This document shows, piece by piece, positions 1 to 9,248 of a stretch of DNA of 64,000 nucleotides (its first letter is position 1; each line of letters opens with the position of its first letter). Both the position numbers and the translations under genes were made by a program. The notes beneath the pieces are model-generated. The model was not told the DNA's origin and did no database searches. It saw only the letters and a list, made by a program, of their open reading frames with translations. Source of the stretch: Pedobacter sp. W3I1 (GTDB taxonomy: Bacteria; Bacteroidota; Bacteroidia; Sphingobacteriales; Sphingobacteriaceae); NCBI RefSeq assembly GCF_030816015.1, contig NZ_JAUSXN010000001.1, positions 1,798,001 to 1,862,000 of the forward strand, in the 5' to 3' direction.

Positions 1-73
1 GCTTTAAGCCTTTGCCTGAATCGCCTGCTTCTTCAAGCAATAGATGCATTGGCTTTTTAGTAAATAAACCCAT
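1..73 (-). CDS. N-terminus of a probable APC-family amino-acid permease (truncated by window edge)
   Basis: Only the first 24 codons are inside the window, reading MGLFTKKPMHLLLEEAG and then DSGKGLK. A short cytoplasmic leader ending in a GKGLKR-like stretch is typical of the N-terminus of cationic amino-acid/APC permeases, where the first membrane segment follows directly. That resemblance is recalled, not tested. The ATG is at 71-73. The gene is read away from hppA's terminator and in the same direction as hppA. The rest lies outside the window, so the product is tentative. Confidence 0.4.
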   Translation of the reverse strand, partial: MGLFTKKPMHLLLEEAGDSGKGLK

Positions 74-130
74 ATTATAGTTTTTGTTTAGATTAATTCA
101 GCTCCAAACGTAATTAAAAATTACGGAAAA

Positions 131-163
131 GTAAAAGGGATTTTGGTTAAAAATCCCTTTTAC
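131..163 (-). terminator. Intrinsic terminator downstream of hppA
   Basis: A perfect 14-bp inverted repeat (131-144 and 150-163, arm GTAAAAGGGATTTT) has a 5-nt loop. On the minus strand it is followed by TTTT, 26 bp after the hppA stop codon. The plus-strand side is also T-rich, so it may work in both directions. Confidence 0.85.
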
Positions 164-188
164 TTTTATTATATCCATGATTTTACAA

Positions 189-2435
189 CTAACGACTTAA
201 TGTATCGGTTGTATTTGTTAAAGTATCGGTAATTATGTGTCCTAAACTATCCGTTTTTTGCTCAATTCTGATTTCTTTTCTAACTTCTAGCTTGTGTTCG
301 CTTGCAATCGCCTTAACTGCGATGTATGGAGCGATAACCAGTGAAACAATAGACATTAATTTGATTAAAATGTTCATGGAAGGGCCTGAAGTATCTTTAA
401 AAGGATCTCCAACCGTATCACCAGTTACAGAAGCTTTATGTGGTTCTGATTTTTTATAGTGCATTTCGCCATTAATCATTACACCTTGTTCAAAAGATTT
501 TTTGGCATTATCCCAGGCGCCACCTGCATTGCTTTGAAAAATACCCATTAATACACCCGTAACGGTTACTCCGGCTAGCAATCCGCCCAAAACTTCCGGG
601 CCAAAAGTAAAGCCAACAATTATTGGGGTAATTAAGGCAATAGCACCAGGCATCATCATTTCGCGGATGGATGCTTTAGTTGAAATGGCCACGCATTTTT
701 CATATTCTGGTTTCGCTTTATATTCCATAATACCAGGAATTTCCCTAAACTGGCGGCGAACTTCCTGAACCATATCCATGGCTGCTTTACCCACTGCCTG
801 AATGCAAAGTGCAGAAAAGATAAACGGAATCATACCGCCAACAAACAAGCCGGCAAGAACAGGTGCCTTATATATATCGATAGCAGTAATACCTGCAATA
901 CCTACAAAAGCTGCAAATAAAGCTAAAGAAGTTAAGGCTGCAGAGGCAATAGCAAATCCTTTACCGGTTGCTGCAGTTGTATTTCCAACCGCATCTAAAT
1001 TATCGGTACGTTCGCGCACTTCCGGCGGTAACTGGCTCATTTCGGCGATGCCACCTGCATTATCTGCAATTGGTCCGAAAGCATCAATAGCCAATTGCAT
1101 AGCTGTTGTAGCCATCATTCCTGCTGCCGCAATAGCCACACCATATAAACCTGCAAAATGATAGGATAACATAATCCCTCCAGCCAATACTAAAATCGGA
1201 ATCACGGTCGATTTCATCCCGACCGCTAAACCCGCAATAATATTGGTTGCATGCCCTGTTGATGATTGCTGGATAATAGAATTTACAGGTCCTTTGCCCA
1301 TTGCAGTAAAATATTCGGTAACAATACTCATAATCGTACCCACTACTAAACCAACAATAATGGCGTAAAATACATTAATGCTCGAAAACTCATAACCACG
1401 TAAGTTTAGGGTTTCTGGCAGCATCCATTTTACAATAAAGAATGAGGCTATTGCCGTAATTAAAATTGATGACCAGTTACCTAAGTTTAATGCCGTCTGA
1501 ACATTTGATTTATCATCTTTAATGGTTACAAACCAAGTGCCCACAATCGAAAATAAAATTCCCAGACCACATATTACCATTGGCAAAAGGATAGGAGACA
1601 TGCCGCCAAATTTATCAGTTACGGTAATTTCTTGTCCTAGGACCATAGTGGCCAATATCGTTGCTACATAAGAACCAAACAAATCGGCACCCATACCTGC
1701 TACGTCACCCACGTTATCGCCAACGTTATCGGCAATGGTTGCAGGGTTACGCACATCATCTTCCGGAATTCCAGCTTCTACTTTACCTACTAAATCGGCA
1801 CCAACATCGGCAGCCTTAGTATATATACCACCACCAACACGGGCAAACAAGGCTATTGATTCGGCTCCTAAAGAGAAACCGGTTAAAACCTCAATAGCAG
1901 TTCTCATTTCGGTGCTGTTGGCACTGGTTACATGAAATACCTGTAAAAACACAATAAATAAACCGCCTAAACCTAAAACGGCAAGTCCGGCAACACCTAA
2001 ACCCATTACGGTACCGCCGGTAAATGAAACTTTTAATGCTTGTTTTAAACTTGTTCTGGCCGCCTGTGTGGTTCTAACATTGGCTTTAGTGGCAGATTTC
2101 ATCCCGATATAACCCGCAGTTGCAGAAAATACCGCTCCTATAATAAAAGAGATAGAGATAATCCAGCTCGAATGCATCGGTACACCTTTAATTTCGGTAA
2201 TTGTTCCCGAGTAGGCCAGGAGCGCTGCTGTAAAAACAGCGAAAATGCTCAACACCCTCCATTCGGCTTTTAAAAAGGCCATCGCGCCATCGGCTATATA
2301 ACCCGCAAGTTCTTGCATGTTTTGATCACCGGCATCTTGCTTGTTTACCCAGGCGCTTTTAATCATCATAACTATAATCCCGACAAGGCCCAGGGCCGGG
2401 ATACAGTAAATTAAATTGTTTTGTAAAAAATCCAT
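189..2435 (-). CDS. hppA: Membrane-bound ion-translocating pyrophosphatase, K+-dependent type
   Basis: This integral membrane enzyme hydrolyses pyrophosphate and uses the energy to pump H+ and/or Na+ across the inner membrane. The 748-aa length and roughly 16 hydrophobic segments fit the family. The substrate-binding motif [11 protein letters not shown] is at residues 210-220 and the catalytic DNVGDNVGD at 236-244. The subtype motif [10 protein letters not shown] (484-493) has Ala at the fifth and Gly at the eighth position, the pair that marks K+-dependent enzymes; K+-independent ones have Lys and Thr. Whether it moves Na+, H+ or both cannot be read safely here. The C-terminus carries a charged, Thr-rich tail of about 30 residues after the last membrane segment. 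It is a single gene with its own terminator. Confidence 0.97.
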   Translation of the reverse strand: MDFLQNNLIYCIPALGLVGIIVMMIKSAWVNKQDAGDQNMQELAGYIADGAMAFLKAEWRVLSIFAVFTAALLAYSGTITEIKGVPMHSSWIISISFIIGAVFSATAGYIGMKSATKANVRTTQAARTSLKQALKVSFTGGTVMGLGVAGLAVLGLGGLFIVFLQVFHVTSANSTEMRTAIEVLTGFSLGAESIALFARVGGGIYTKAADVGADLVGKVEAGIPEDDVRNPATIADNVGDNVGDVAGMGADLFGSYVATILATMVLGQEITVTDKFGGMSPILLPMVICGLGILFSIVGTWFVTIKDDKSNVQTALNLGNWSSILITAIASFFIVKWMLPETLNLRGYEFSSINVFYAIIVGLVVGTIMSIVTEYFTAMGKGPVNSIIQQSSTGHATNIIAGLAVGMKSTVIPILVLAGGIMLSYHFAGLYGVAIAAAGMMATTAMQLAIDAFGPIADNAGGIAEMSQLPPEVRERTDNLDAVGNTTAATGKGFAIASAALTSLALFAAFVGIAGITAIDIYKAPVLAGLFVGGMIPFIFSALCIQAVGKAAMDMVQEVRRQFREIPGIMEYKAKPEYEKCVAISTKASIREMMMPGAIALITPIIVGFTFGPEVLGGLLAGVTVTGVLMGIFQSNAGGAWDNAKKSFEQGVMINGEMHYKKSEPHKASVTGDTVGDPFKDTSGPSMNILIKLMSIVSLVIAPYIAVKAIASEHKLEVRKEIRIEQKTDSLGHIITDTLTNTTDTLSR

Positions 2436-2714
2436 AGTTAATAATTGGTTTTATATTTGGTTATTATGTTGTTTAATTGGTGAACTGTATAAATCGGTTA
2501 ATTGTTTTATCGATTCCAAACTCCAGGTGCTAAACTCCGAACGCCTCGCTCCAAACTACGTACTTATAAGTAGCAAGATAATAAAATATTTTTCTTGTGA
2601 TTAAAATTTTCATTGCCAAGGCAAATAAAATTTCGCTCCATTAAAATAATACAAGCGAAGCGCTCCTATTTTCTTTTTTTTAAATAAATTAGCCACAAAC
2701 TAAACTGAACTAAA

Positions 2715-4157
2715 ATGGAAATGCAAAAGGAAGATGGGCCTTCTAAAAGAAAATTAAGCCTTTTTGATGCTACAATGCTGGTAATGGGCTCAATGATCGG
2801 AAGCGGGATCTTTATTGTTAGCGCCGACATCATGCGGAATCTAGGTTCTGGTTATTGGTTGATTGTGGTATGGGTGATCACTGGAGTGATGACCGTTGCA
2901 GCCGCAATTTCTTATGGAGAACTTTCTTCTATGTTTCCTAAAGCAGGCGGTCAATATACTTACCTGAGAGAGATTTTCGGTAAAATGATGGGATTTCTTT
3001 ATGGTTGGGGCTTGTTTACTGTAATTCAAACCGGAACTATAGCAGCTGTTGCAGTTGCTTTTGGTAAATTTACAGCTTATTTAATTCCAGCGCTTAACGA
3101 TGCTGCTCCAATTTTTCAAAGCGGTGGCTATAAAATTACCTGGATACAGATTGTAGCTATTGGTGTGATTTTGCTTTTAACTTATATTAATACAAAAGGT
3201 GTTGAAAGCGGTAAAATATTACAGAATATTTTTACCGGCTCTAAAATCATCGCTTTAATTGGTTTAATTATTTTAGGCTTTCTCTTGGTAAAAAACAGCT
3301 TTTGGACTGAAAACTTAGGGTTTGGGTCTAGTGCTTTTAATAATCTCAAAACAGATGCAGGTGGAAATTTCTTGAAATCCGGATGGGAATCGATTTCTGG
3401 AATGACCATAATGGGTGGAATTGCAGCGGCAATGGTTGGCTCGGTGTTTTCGAGCGTGGCCTGGGAAAACGTAACTTTTGTTTCGGGAGAGATCGAAAAT
3501 CCTAAAAAAAATGTGGTGCGCGCGATGGTTTTGGGTACTTCAGCTGTAATGATTCTTTATTTATTGGTCAATTTTATCTATCTCAATACCCTAAACAGAG
3601 ATAGTATCGCCTTTGCACTCAATGATCGGGTTGCTGTTGCTGCTTCGGAGCAAATTTTTGGTAATGGAATTGGTACAATTGTAATTGCCTTGTTGGTGAT
3701 GATTTCTACTTTTGGTTGCGTTAATGGAATCGTACTGGCAGGTGCAAGGGTATTTCAAACCATGGCAAAAGATGGCATGTTTTTTAAAGCAGCGCTTAAA
3801 AACAATAAAAATGGAGTTCCTGAAAGATCGCTTTGGATGCAGGGCATTTGGGCATCTGCTTTATGTTTAAGCGGACAGTATGGTAACCTTTTAGATATGA
3901 TCTCTTTTGTTATTGTGCTCTTTTATATGATCACCGTATTTGGTGTGATTTATTTAAGGATTAAACAACCTAAACTTGAAAGGCCTTACAAAACCTGGTT
4001 ATATCCCATTACGCCAATTATTTATTTATTAATTGGGGCGGCATTTTGCATTTTGCTCCTCATTTATAAACAACAATATACCTGGCCTGGGCTTGTAATT
4101 GTTTTACTGGGTGTGCCTGTTTATTTTTTCATTAACAAAAAGGAACAGCAAAGTTAA
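2715..4157 (+). CDS. APC-family amino-acid permease
   Basis: A 480-aa inner-membrane transporter of the amino acid-polyamine-organocation superfamily with about 12 hydrophobic segments. The first membrane segment carries the family's GSMIGSGIF motif (about residues 25-33), where the backbone binds the substrate carboxylate. A second family signature, YGELSSMFPKAGGQYTYLRE, follows TM2. The exact substrate cannot be told; the L-type (LAT-like) exchanger subgroup is likely from these motifs. The ATG at 2715 follows a 280-bp divergent intergenic region shared with hppA. A terminator hairpin sits about 120 bp after the stop. It is probably monocistronic. Confidence 0.93.
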   Translation: MEMQKEDGPSKRKLSLFDATMLVMGSMIGSGIFIVSADIMRNLGSGYWLIVVWVITGVMTVAAAISYGELSSMFPKAGGQYTYLREIFGKMMGFLYGWGLFTVIQTGTIAAVAVAFGKFTAYLIPALNDAAPIFQSGGYKITWIQIVAIGVILLLTYINTKGVESGKILQNIFTGSKIIALIGLIILGFLLVKNSFWTENLGFGSSAFNNLKTDAGGNFLKSGWESISGMTIMGGIAAAMVGSVFSSVAWENVTFVSGEIENPKKNVVRAMVLGTSAVMILYLLVNFIYLNTLNRDSIAFALNDRVAVAASEQIFGNGIGTIVIALLVMISTFGCVNGIVLAGARVFQTMAKDGMFFKAALKNNKNGVPERSLWMQGIWASALCLSGQYGNLLDMISFVIVLFYMITVFGVIYLRIKQPKLERPYKTWLYPITPIIYLLIGAAFCILLLIYKQQYTWPGLVIVLLGVPVYFFINKKEQQS

Positions 4158-4274
4158 TCTGATTTAATTTCAGGAGTACGCGCGATCGTCCTGCTGCATT
4201 AATTTAGTATCTTAATGGTAGGGCAGATACTGAAACATGTTCAGGATGACGATACGAGATGGAATTTACTACGG

Positions 4275-4308
4275 AACCTCGCAGTTTTTTAAAAATGCGA
4301 GGTTTTTT
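4275..4308 (+). terminator. Intrinsic terminator after the APC permease
   Basis: Stem AACCTCGCA (4275-4283) pairs with TGCGAGGTT (4296-4304). The loop is itself T6A5, which can extend the stem, and a T run follows. Confidence 0.85.
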
Positions 4309-4489
4309 GCTTCTCTAATCTTACCTCTCCAATCTCATTTTTACATTTTGAAAAGCAGTGTTCTGTTTCAATCGGTTCCGGTAGCCCCGTTATCCGCTTT
4401 ACTTCTCCCGATAGAAAAAATCGGGATCGTGTTCGCTACTACCGGGTTTAGCTCACTTAAAGCTGTGCAGGAAACAGAGTAATCTAAAC

Positions 4490-4610
4490 CCGACATGGCG
4501 GATACCGGCCTTGCGCCTAAGGCCTGCAGGCGCCCGCCTGAACGAACGGGCAGGTATGAGCATGTGGCGGGACTAACTTTGTAATGAAACACAAGCTTTG
4601 CTTTTCTAAA
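4490..4610. repeat. Dispersed intergenic repeat, copy 1 (second copy near 34125-34240)
   Basis: Shares in order GGATACCGGCC, AAGGCCTGCAG, CCGCCTGAACGAACGGGCAG and GCTTTTCTAAAA with 34125-34240. Both copies lie between genes and no ORF is conserved. A looser relative lies at about 27805-27930. Confidence 0.7.
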
Positions 4611-4656
4611 ATAAAAAATAATGATTTTTTAAAACTTAGCCGTTCGAAATCGTTTT

Positions 4657-4705
4657 CCCTAAACCCTAAACCCTAAACCCTAAACCCTAAACCCTAAACC
4701 CTAAA
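4657..4705. repeat. Perfect (CCCTAAA)7 heptanucleotide tandem array
   Basis: Seven exact tandem copies of CCCTAAA, followed by CC. The unit equals the plant-type telomere repeat, but the surroundings are ordinary bacterial intergenic DNA. It lies 84 bp upstream of the promoter -7 box of the next gene. Confidence 0.97.
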
Positions 4706-4788
4706 CCTTTTACCTTATATATGTATACTCAATCTCACATCTCATGTCTAATATCTCACATCTAACCTCGCGTCTCAAACAAAAACCG

Positions 4789-4796
4789 TATTTTTG
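4789..4796 (+). promoter_or_regulatory. Bacteroidota -7 box of the YhcC-like gene
   Basis: TATTTTTG matches TAnnTTTG, with only six bases between its G and the ATG at 4803. The transcript is therefore probably leaderless or nearly so. No good -33 box was seen at the usual spacing. Confidence 0.5.
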
Positions 4797-4802
4797 CAAA
4801 CA

Positions 4803-5750
4803 ATGGGAACACTAGTAGATTCAGGGATAAAGGGATATAAAAATTACGGTACACATTTGCGCGAAAAGTATAAGGGGCAACGTGTGTTTAAAGTAATTGT
4901 AGATGGTGGTTTTACCTGCCCCAATCGCGATGGCAGCAAGGGGTATGGTGGATGTACTTATTGTAATGTAGATTCTTTTACACCAGAACCTTCACGTAAA
5001 AATCCAAATATTAAAGATCAGCTTGCCGAAGGCATGTTAAGGGCTAAAACTTCTTATAAAGCTGATAAGTATATTGTTTATTTTCAGCCGAACACCAATA
5101 CTTATGCGCCGGTACATTATTTAAAGATGATGTACGATGAAGCCTTATTAATTAATACCGAAGATATTGTGGGTTTTGCGGTGGGTACCCGCCCTGATTG
5201 TATCGATGCCGAAAAGGTAGCTTTATTAGAAAGTTATACCGATCGTTTTGATGTAGACTTGGAAATGGGTATGGAATCTATTTATGACGAAACCCTTAAC
5301 CAGATTAACAGAGGCTGTAGTCATAGCGAATTTGTTGCTGCGGTAGAGCTTTTAAAAGACAGTAAGCTCGATCTGTGTGTGCATACTATTTTTGGCTTCC
5401 CCTGGGAAACCAGAGAACAAATGCATGGTTATATTCACGAAATTAATCGTTTTCCGCAGATTAAGTTTGTGAAATTCCATCACCTTCATGTTGTAGAGGG
5501 CTCGATAATGGGTGCCAAATACAAAAAAGAGCCCTTTAAGCTATTCTCGCTTGAAGAATATACCGACTTACTTTGCGAGTTAATCCCTCTATTGCGTCCT
5601 GATATTGTTATTCAGCGTCTTTTTGGAATTTCTGACTGGGATTTGTTAATTGCACCGAACTGGGGGCTTAACAAATCGGCAATTCAAACCTATATGGATA
5701 AAGAAATTGAAAGAAGAGGTGTAGTTCAAGGTTCTGCGTATTTTTCATAA
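4803..5750 (+). CDS. TIGR01212-family radical SAM protein (YhcC/YtqA-like)
   Basis: A radical SAM enzyme of the Elp3-related TIGR01212 family. The cluster motif reads CPNRDGSKGYGGCTYC near residue 38, the spaced Cys arrangement of this family rather than the simple CxxxCxxC. The roughly 315-aa length is normal. Family knowledge: the Bacillus relative YtqA has been implicated in tRNA wobble-uridine modification; carrying that over is inference. An upstream TTG in frame at 4794 overlaps the promoter -7 box, so the ATG at 4803 is preferred. It stands alone, followed by a perfect palindromic terminator. Confidence 0.9.
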   Translation: MGTLVDSGIKGYKNYGTHLREKYKGQRVFKVIVDGGFTCPNRDGSKGYGGCTYCNVDSFTPEPSRKNPNIKDQLAEGMLRAKTSYKADKYIVYFQPNTNTYAPVHYLKMMYDEALLINTEDIVGFAVGTRPDCIDAEKVALLESYTDRFDVDLEMGMESIYDETLNQINRGCSHSEFVAAVELLKDSKLDLCVHTIFGFPWETREQMHGYIHEINRFPQIKFVKFHHLHVVEGSIMGAKYKKEPFKLFSLEEYTDLLCELIPLLRPDIVIQRLFGISDWDLLIAPNWGLNKSAIQTYMDKEIERRGVVQGSAYFS

Positions 5751-5775
5751 AAAAATTAAATTTTTTAATATTTTT

Positions 5776-5809
5776 CACAAAAACCCATGAAATTTCATGG
5801 GTTTTTGTG
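5776..5809 (+). terminator. Perfect 34-bp palindrome, probable terminator
   Basis: Two 17-base arms (CACAAAAACCCATGAAA and its exact complement) meet with no spacer, 26 bp after the radical SAM stop codon. The distal arm contains GGGTTTTTG. Confidence 0.8.
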
Positions 5810-6096
5810 TTATTAATAGTTTTTTGAGCTATTTTTTTATAAATTTTAGTTAAAATCGCATAAATGATGGTTAGTGTTGGATTTTGTTTTTATTAAAATC
5901 TTGCATTAAAATCCCCTCTATTTTTTGTTATTTTTATTTTTAAGGTTCGTTTTTGTGTTGTTCCATAAAAATCACTCATTTTTATTAAAATATTTCAATT
6001 TAATGGTGTAAAAACTGCGATATATCGTATTTTTATCAAAATAAATCACGCATATTTTAAATATTTAAACAATACAAACAAATTAAGCTAAAAACT
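5810..6096 (+). other. AT-rich leader upstream of amt
   Basis: Very AT-rich non-coding DNA between the terminator and the ammonium transporter. I looked for a sigma-54 type TGG-N9-TTGC site, expected for nitrogen control in other phyla, and saw none at the right spacing. No clear TAnnTTTG box stands out either. Confidence 0.5.
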
Positions 6097-7503
6097 ATGA
6101 GTAAATTCTCCTTTAAACAGTACGCGCCTTTTGCGATATTGATGATTGTCGCAATTTTCGCTCTATTTATTCCACTTCTCCCTAATTTTGATGAAGGCAA
6201 GTATAGTGCACCTGATATTGCATTCATATTAATCGCCGCTGCTTTAGTATTTTTAATGACTCCAGGTCTTGCATTCTTTTATGGTGGAATGGTTCATCGT
6301 AAAAATGTATTATCTACCATGATTAAAAGTGTTGTAGCCGCAGGAGTAATTACCGTTTTATGGACAGTAGTTGGATTTAGTTTAGCCTTTGGAGATACCA
6401 TTGGTGGTTTTATCGGAAACCCTACAACATTCCTTTTCTTTAAAGGTGTAAATTCTGGAGCACCGCATCTTCAGGGAGGAGCAGACTTAACTATTCCGCT
6501 TTCTTTATTTGCTGTGTTTCAATTAATGTTTGCCATTATCACACCAGGTTTAGTAGTTGGAGCGGTTGCTGAGCGTATCCGTTTTACTTCGTACATTCTG
6601 TTTATTGTTTTGTTCGCCATATTTGTTTATTCTCCGTTAGCTCACTGGACATGGCATCCACAAGGTTTCTTGTTTAAAATGGGTGTGTTAGATTTTGCAG
6701 GTGGTACGGTAGTACACATTTCTGCTGGTATGGCTGCATTAGCTGGTGCATTGGTTTTAAAACGTAGAAAATCTCACTTAGAGCATAAAGAAGTTCCACC
6801 TGCAAATATCCCTTACGTATTAATTGGTACAGGTTTATTATGGTTCGGTTGGTTTGGTTTTAATGCAGGTTCTGCATTAAGCGCAGGTAGCTTGGCTGTT
6901 TCGGCATTTTTAACCACAAATACTGCTGCAGGCGCTGCGGGTTTATCCTGGATGTTCTTTGATGTAGCAAGAGGTAAAAAACCATCAGTATTAGGTTTTT
7001 GTATCGGGGCAGTAGTTGGTTTAGTGGCCATTACGCCAGGTGCAGGTTTTGTAAGTATTTCATCAAGTATATTTATTGGTGCTATTGCTGCAGTGATTTC
7101 TAACCTTGTGGTTTCATGGAAACAAAAAACCAGCTTAGATGATACTTTAGATGTTTTTCCTTGTCATGGTGTGGGTGGTATCGTTGGTATGTTGTTAACT
7201 GGTGTTTTTGCTACAAAAACAGTGAATGCTGCTGGTGCTGATGGCTTATTTTATGGTAATCCAGCTTTCTTTATTACACAATTAAAAGGTGCTGTAATCG
7301 TAATCATCTTCAGTTTCGTTGTATCATTCATTATTTTCAAACTGGTAAATCTTATCAATCCAATCAGGGTTTCTGATGAAGAAGAAGAAATGGGTCTTGA
7401 TGCATCTCAACACGATGAAAAATACTCTCAAGGTACCTTGTTAGTTGAAGAAAGAGCGATCTATATCGAAAGAAACAGTCCATTAACAGAACCAATTTCT
7501 TAA
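6097..7503 (+). CDS. amt: Ammonium transporter (Amt/Rh family)
   Basis: An inner-membrane channel-like ammonium transporter of 468 aa with about 11 membrane segments after a hydrophobic N-terminus. The paired pore histidines are visible: AHWTWHPQG with His about residue 183, and FPCHGVGG with His about 357. FYGGMVHRKN and GAVAERIR are further family signatures. The cytoplasmic tail contains the conserved MGLDASQHDEKY segment used for gating and PII docking, followed by an extra roughly 30-residue extension. No glnB/PII gene is adjacent, which is unlike many bacteria. The downstream porin gene starts 37 bp later, so the pair is probably one transcript. Confidence 0.97.
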   Translation: MSKFSFKQYAPFAILMIVAIFALFIPLLPNFDEGKYSAPDIAFILIAAALVFLMTPGLAFFYGGMVHRKNVLSTMIKSVVAAGVITVLWTVVGFSLAFGDTIGGFIGNPTTFLFFKGVNSGAPHLQGGADLTIPLSLFAVFQLMFAIITPGLVVGAVAERIRFTSYILFIVLFAIFVYSPLAHWTWHPQGFLFKMGVLDFAGGTVVHISAGMAALAGALVLKRRKSHLEHKEVPPANIPYVLIGTGLLWFGWFGFNAGSALSAGSLAVSAFLTTNTAAGAAGLSWMFFDVARGKKPSVLGFCIGAVVGLVAITPGAGFVSISSSIFIGAIAAVISNLVVSWKQKTSLDDTLDVFPCHGVGGIVGMLLTGVFATKTVNAAGADGLFYGNPAFFITQLKGAVIVIIFSFVVSFIIFKLVNLINPIRVSDEEEEMGLDASQHDEKYSQGTLLVEERAIYIERNSPLTEPIS

Positions 7504-7540
7504 GGATTTTATAATATCTAAACTCAAAACAAGCTCAAAC

Positions 7541-8566
7541 ATGAAGAAACTTTTAACCGCTATTTTTGCAATGGCCAGCACTACGTGTGCCCTGGCTCAG
7601 GAAACCCCTACATCACCACTTGAAATTTCAGGGTCGGTAGATACGTACTTTAAATATGATTTTGCTAAAAATCCATTAAACGGAAAAACATCTTTTGTAA
7701 CTGATCACAACTCGGTATCCTTAGGGATGATTGATATTGCTTTGAAGAAAAAAACAGGTAAGGCTTCATTTGTTGGAGAGTTGTCTTTTGGTCCAAGAGG
7801 ACAATCACAATCTATTCCTGATGCCGCTGCTGCAGGTTCTTCATTTAATATTCAGAATTTATATGTTAACTACGAGTTTACAGATCAATTTAGCATGACT
7901 GCTGGTTACATGGGTACCTTTATTGGGTATGAAGTAATCTCTCCGGTTGGAAATTTCAACTATTCTACCTCATACCTGTTTACCAATGGGCCATTCCAAA
8001 ATGCCGGTATTAAAGCAACTTATAAATTCAGTGATAAGGTAAGTTTAATGGCTGGTTTATTTAATGATTGGAATGTTTATTCAGCATCTAGAGGTGTTTC
8101 GGCTATCGGTGGCCAGTTAATGGTTGCTCCGGTTGAAGGCTGGACCGCTTATATCAATGCTCTATCCGGTGCTGGTTTTGGCGGGTATGGAACGATTATC
8201 GATTTAACTACTTCTTATCAAATTACAGAGAAATTTAAATTGGGTTTAAATGCAGCCAATTATGATATCAAAGATAGCTCGGTACCAGGAAGTTATGCTG
8301 GTGCGGCTTTATACCCTCAATTTGCTGTATTGGATGCAGTAACTTTAGGTTTAAGAGGTGAGTACTTCAAATTTAAAGCGGCAGGTGCAGTTCCGGCTAC
8401 AGCTTTTACTGCAGTAACGCTTACCGCAAACATTAAATCTGGTGGTTTAACCTTTATCCCAGAGGTTAGATTAGACCACAACAGCGACAAACCTTTCTTC
8501 AAAGAAGGTGGCGCTGCAGCACCAAATGGAGGTCAGTTCTCTTTAGCAGCTGTTTACGCTTTTTAA
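7541..8566 (+). CDS. Outer-membrane beta-barrel porin (companion of amt)
   Basis: 341 aa with a clear signal peptide (MKKLLTAIFAMASTTCALAQ) and a body of alternating amphipathic strands rich in Gly, Tyr, Phe and Thr. It ends in aromatic VYAF, as expected for a beta-barrel closed by a C-terminal Phe. It resembles the putative porins often annotated as outer membrane beta-barrel proteins in Bacteroidota. Placement directly behind amt suggests a role in uptake of nitrogen compounds across the outer membrane; this is inference from context. A strong terminator follows 19 bp after the stop. Confidence 0.85.
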   Translation: MKKLLTAIFAMASTTCALAQETPTSPLEISGSVDTYFKYDFAKNPLNGKTSFVTDHNSVSLGMIDIALKKKTGKASFVGELSFGPRGQSQSIPDAAAAGSSFNIQNLYVNYEFTDQFSMTAGYMGTFIGYEVISPVGNFNYSTSYLFTNGPFQNAGIKATYKFSDKVSLMAGLFNDWNVYSASRGVSAIGGQLMVAPVEGWTAYINALSGAGFGGYGTIIDLTTSYQITEKFKLGLNAANYDIKDSSVPGSYAGAALYPQFAVLDAVTLGLRGEYFKFKAAGAVPATAFTAVTLTANIKSGGLTFIPEVRLDHNSDKPFFKEGGAAAPNGGQFSLAAVYAF

Positions 8567-8585
8567 GCAAATAAAATAATATTAG

Positions 8586-8618
8586 GCCGTCCCGATGTTA
8601 AATAGGGACGGCTTTTTT
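8586..8618 (+). terminator. Terminator of the amt-porin operon
   Basis: Stem GCCGTCCC (8586-8593) / GGGACGGC (8605-8612), loop of 11, followed by six T. Confidence 0.93.
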
Positions 8619-8633
8619 GTACCTTTAAATAAT

Positions 8634-8641
8634 TAGATTTG
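8634..8641 (+). promoter_or_regulatory. -7 promoter box of the DUF4468 gene
   Basis: TAGATTTG matches TAnnTTTG and lies 18 bp before the ATG at 8660. It overlaps the TTG that begins the longest possible frame, which argues for the downstream ATG. Confidence 0.55.
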
Positions 8642-8659
8642 CCTGTTAACCGATTTCAA

Positions 8660-9238
8660 ATGAAATACCTTCTTTTTATTATTCTTGCTCTTTTTTCGAT
8701 TCAATTATCCGCACAACAGAAACAGTTTTCGAAAGATGATAATGGTAAATTTATCTATTATCAGGTAGTCGATTCGCTACAGCTGAATAAAGATACTTTA
8801 TTGCAAAGGGCCAAATCTTTTATCCATGTAGCCTATAAAAAATCGATGACTCAGGAAAATAGCACCGATTCTTCTGTTTTAGCCAAAGGAACGATGGTAA
8901 TTGATAAAACCATTTTGGTTGCTGGTCACCCTAGCGGGGAGGTGAGCTATAGTTTTGTTTTTGAGGCACGTAATGGAAAATATAGATTCTGGTTAACCGA
9001 TCTGTTGTTTATTCCATACCAAAGAGACCGTTATGGAAATTTTGTAGCCACTACAAAAATCGGCGTGCCTTTAGAGCGTACACCTGGCAAATTGGGTGCT
9101 GGGGCATGGAAAGATATTTTAAACAGTACCTATAATAAAATCGAAAAATTCGGTGATGATTTTAAAAAGTATTTGGCAGCCAATAGGGTAGAGAAAGCCA
9201 AGAAAAAGACAGAAACCATTTCTACTAAAAAATGGTAA
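8660..9238 (+). CDS. Exported DUF4468-type protein
   Basis: About 192 aa beginning with a signal peptide (MKYLLFIILALFSIQLSAQ). The mature part looks like the DUF4468 / TBP-like fold family common in Bacteroidota: alternating strands with KGTMVIDKTI and YSFVFEARNGKYRFWLTDL. The last 20 residues are Lys-rich. The molecular function is not known. The ATG at 8660 is preferred over a TTG at 8639 because it starts the signal peptide and sits downstream of a TAnnTTTG box. Convergent with the next gene (10-bp gap). Confidence 0.75.
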   Translation: MKYLLFIILALFSIQLSAQQKQFSKDDNGKFIYYQVVDSLQLNKDTLLQRAKSFIHVAYKKSMTQENSTDSSVLAKGTMVIDKTILVAGHPSGEVSYSFVFEARNGKYRFWLTDLLFIPYQRDRYGNFVATTKIGVPLERTPGKLGAGAWKDILNSTYNKIEKFGDDFKKYLAANRVEKAKKKTETISTKKW

Positions 9239-9248
9239 TTGGTTCAAA

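Larger units (their letters stand above)
4158..4802. other. 645-bp gene-free region: REP, terminator, complex repeat, CCCTAAA array
   Basis: No credible gene here. In order: a palindromic REP-like segment at about 4184-4248 (CGTCCTG ... CAGGATGACG); a terminator at 4275-4308; a roughly 200-bp repeat block at about 4378-4580 rich in small hairpins, for example TCCCGAT/ATCGGGA and GCGCCT/AGGCGC; a perfect heptamer array at 4657-4705; and a pyrimidine-rich stretch of degenerate repeats (CTCACATCTCATGTCT-like) up to the promoter of the next gene. Confidence 0.8.

Noticed and set aside
2416..2604. 62-codon frame in the hppA/permease divergent region
   Set aside because: It overlaps the hppA start on the other strand and consists of degenerate GGTTAATTG-type intergenic repeats.
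4368..4592. Minus-strand frame of 74 codons
   Set aside because: It coincides with the GC-rich dispersed repeat and is not kept in the second copy at 34125-34240.
4657..4705. Possible true telomere or eukaryotic contamination because of CCCTAAA repeats
   Set aside because: Only 49 bp, both flanks are continuous with ordinary Bacteroidota genes and repeats, and no chromosome-end structure is present.
5810..6096. Sigma-54 promoter before amt
   Set aside because: TGG and TTGC elements are present but at the wrong spacing; no consensus -24/-12 site.
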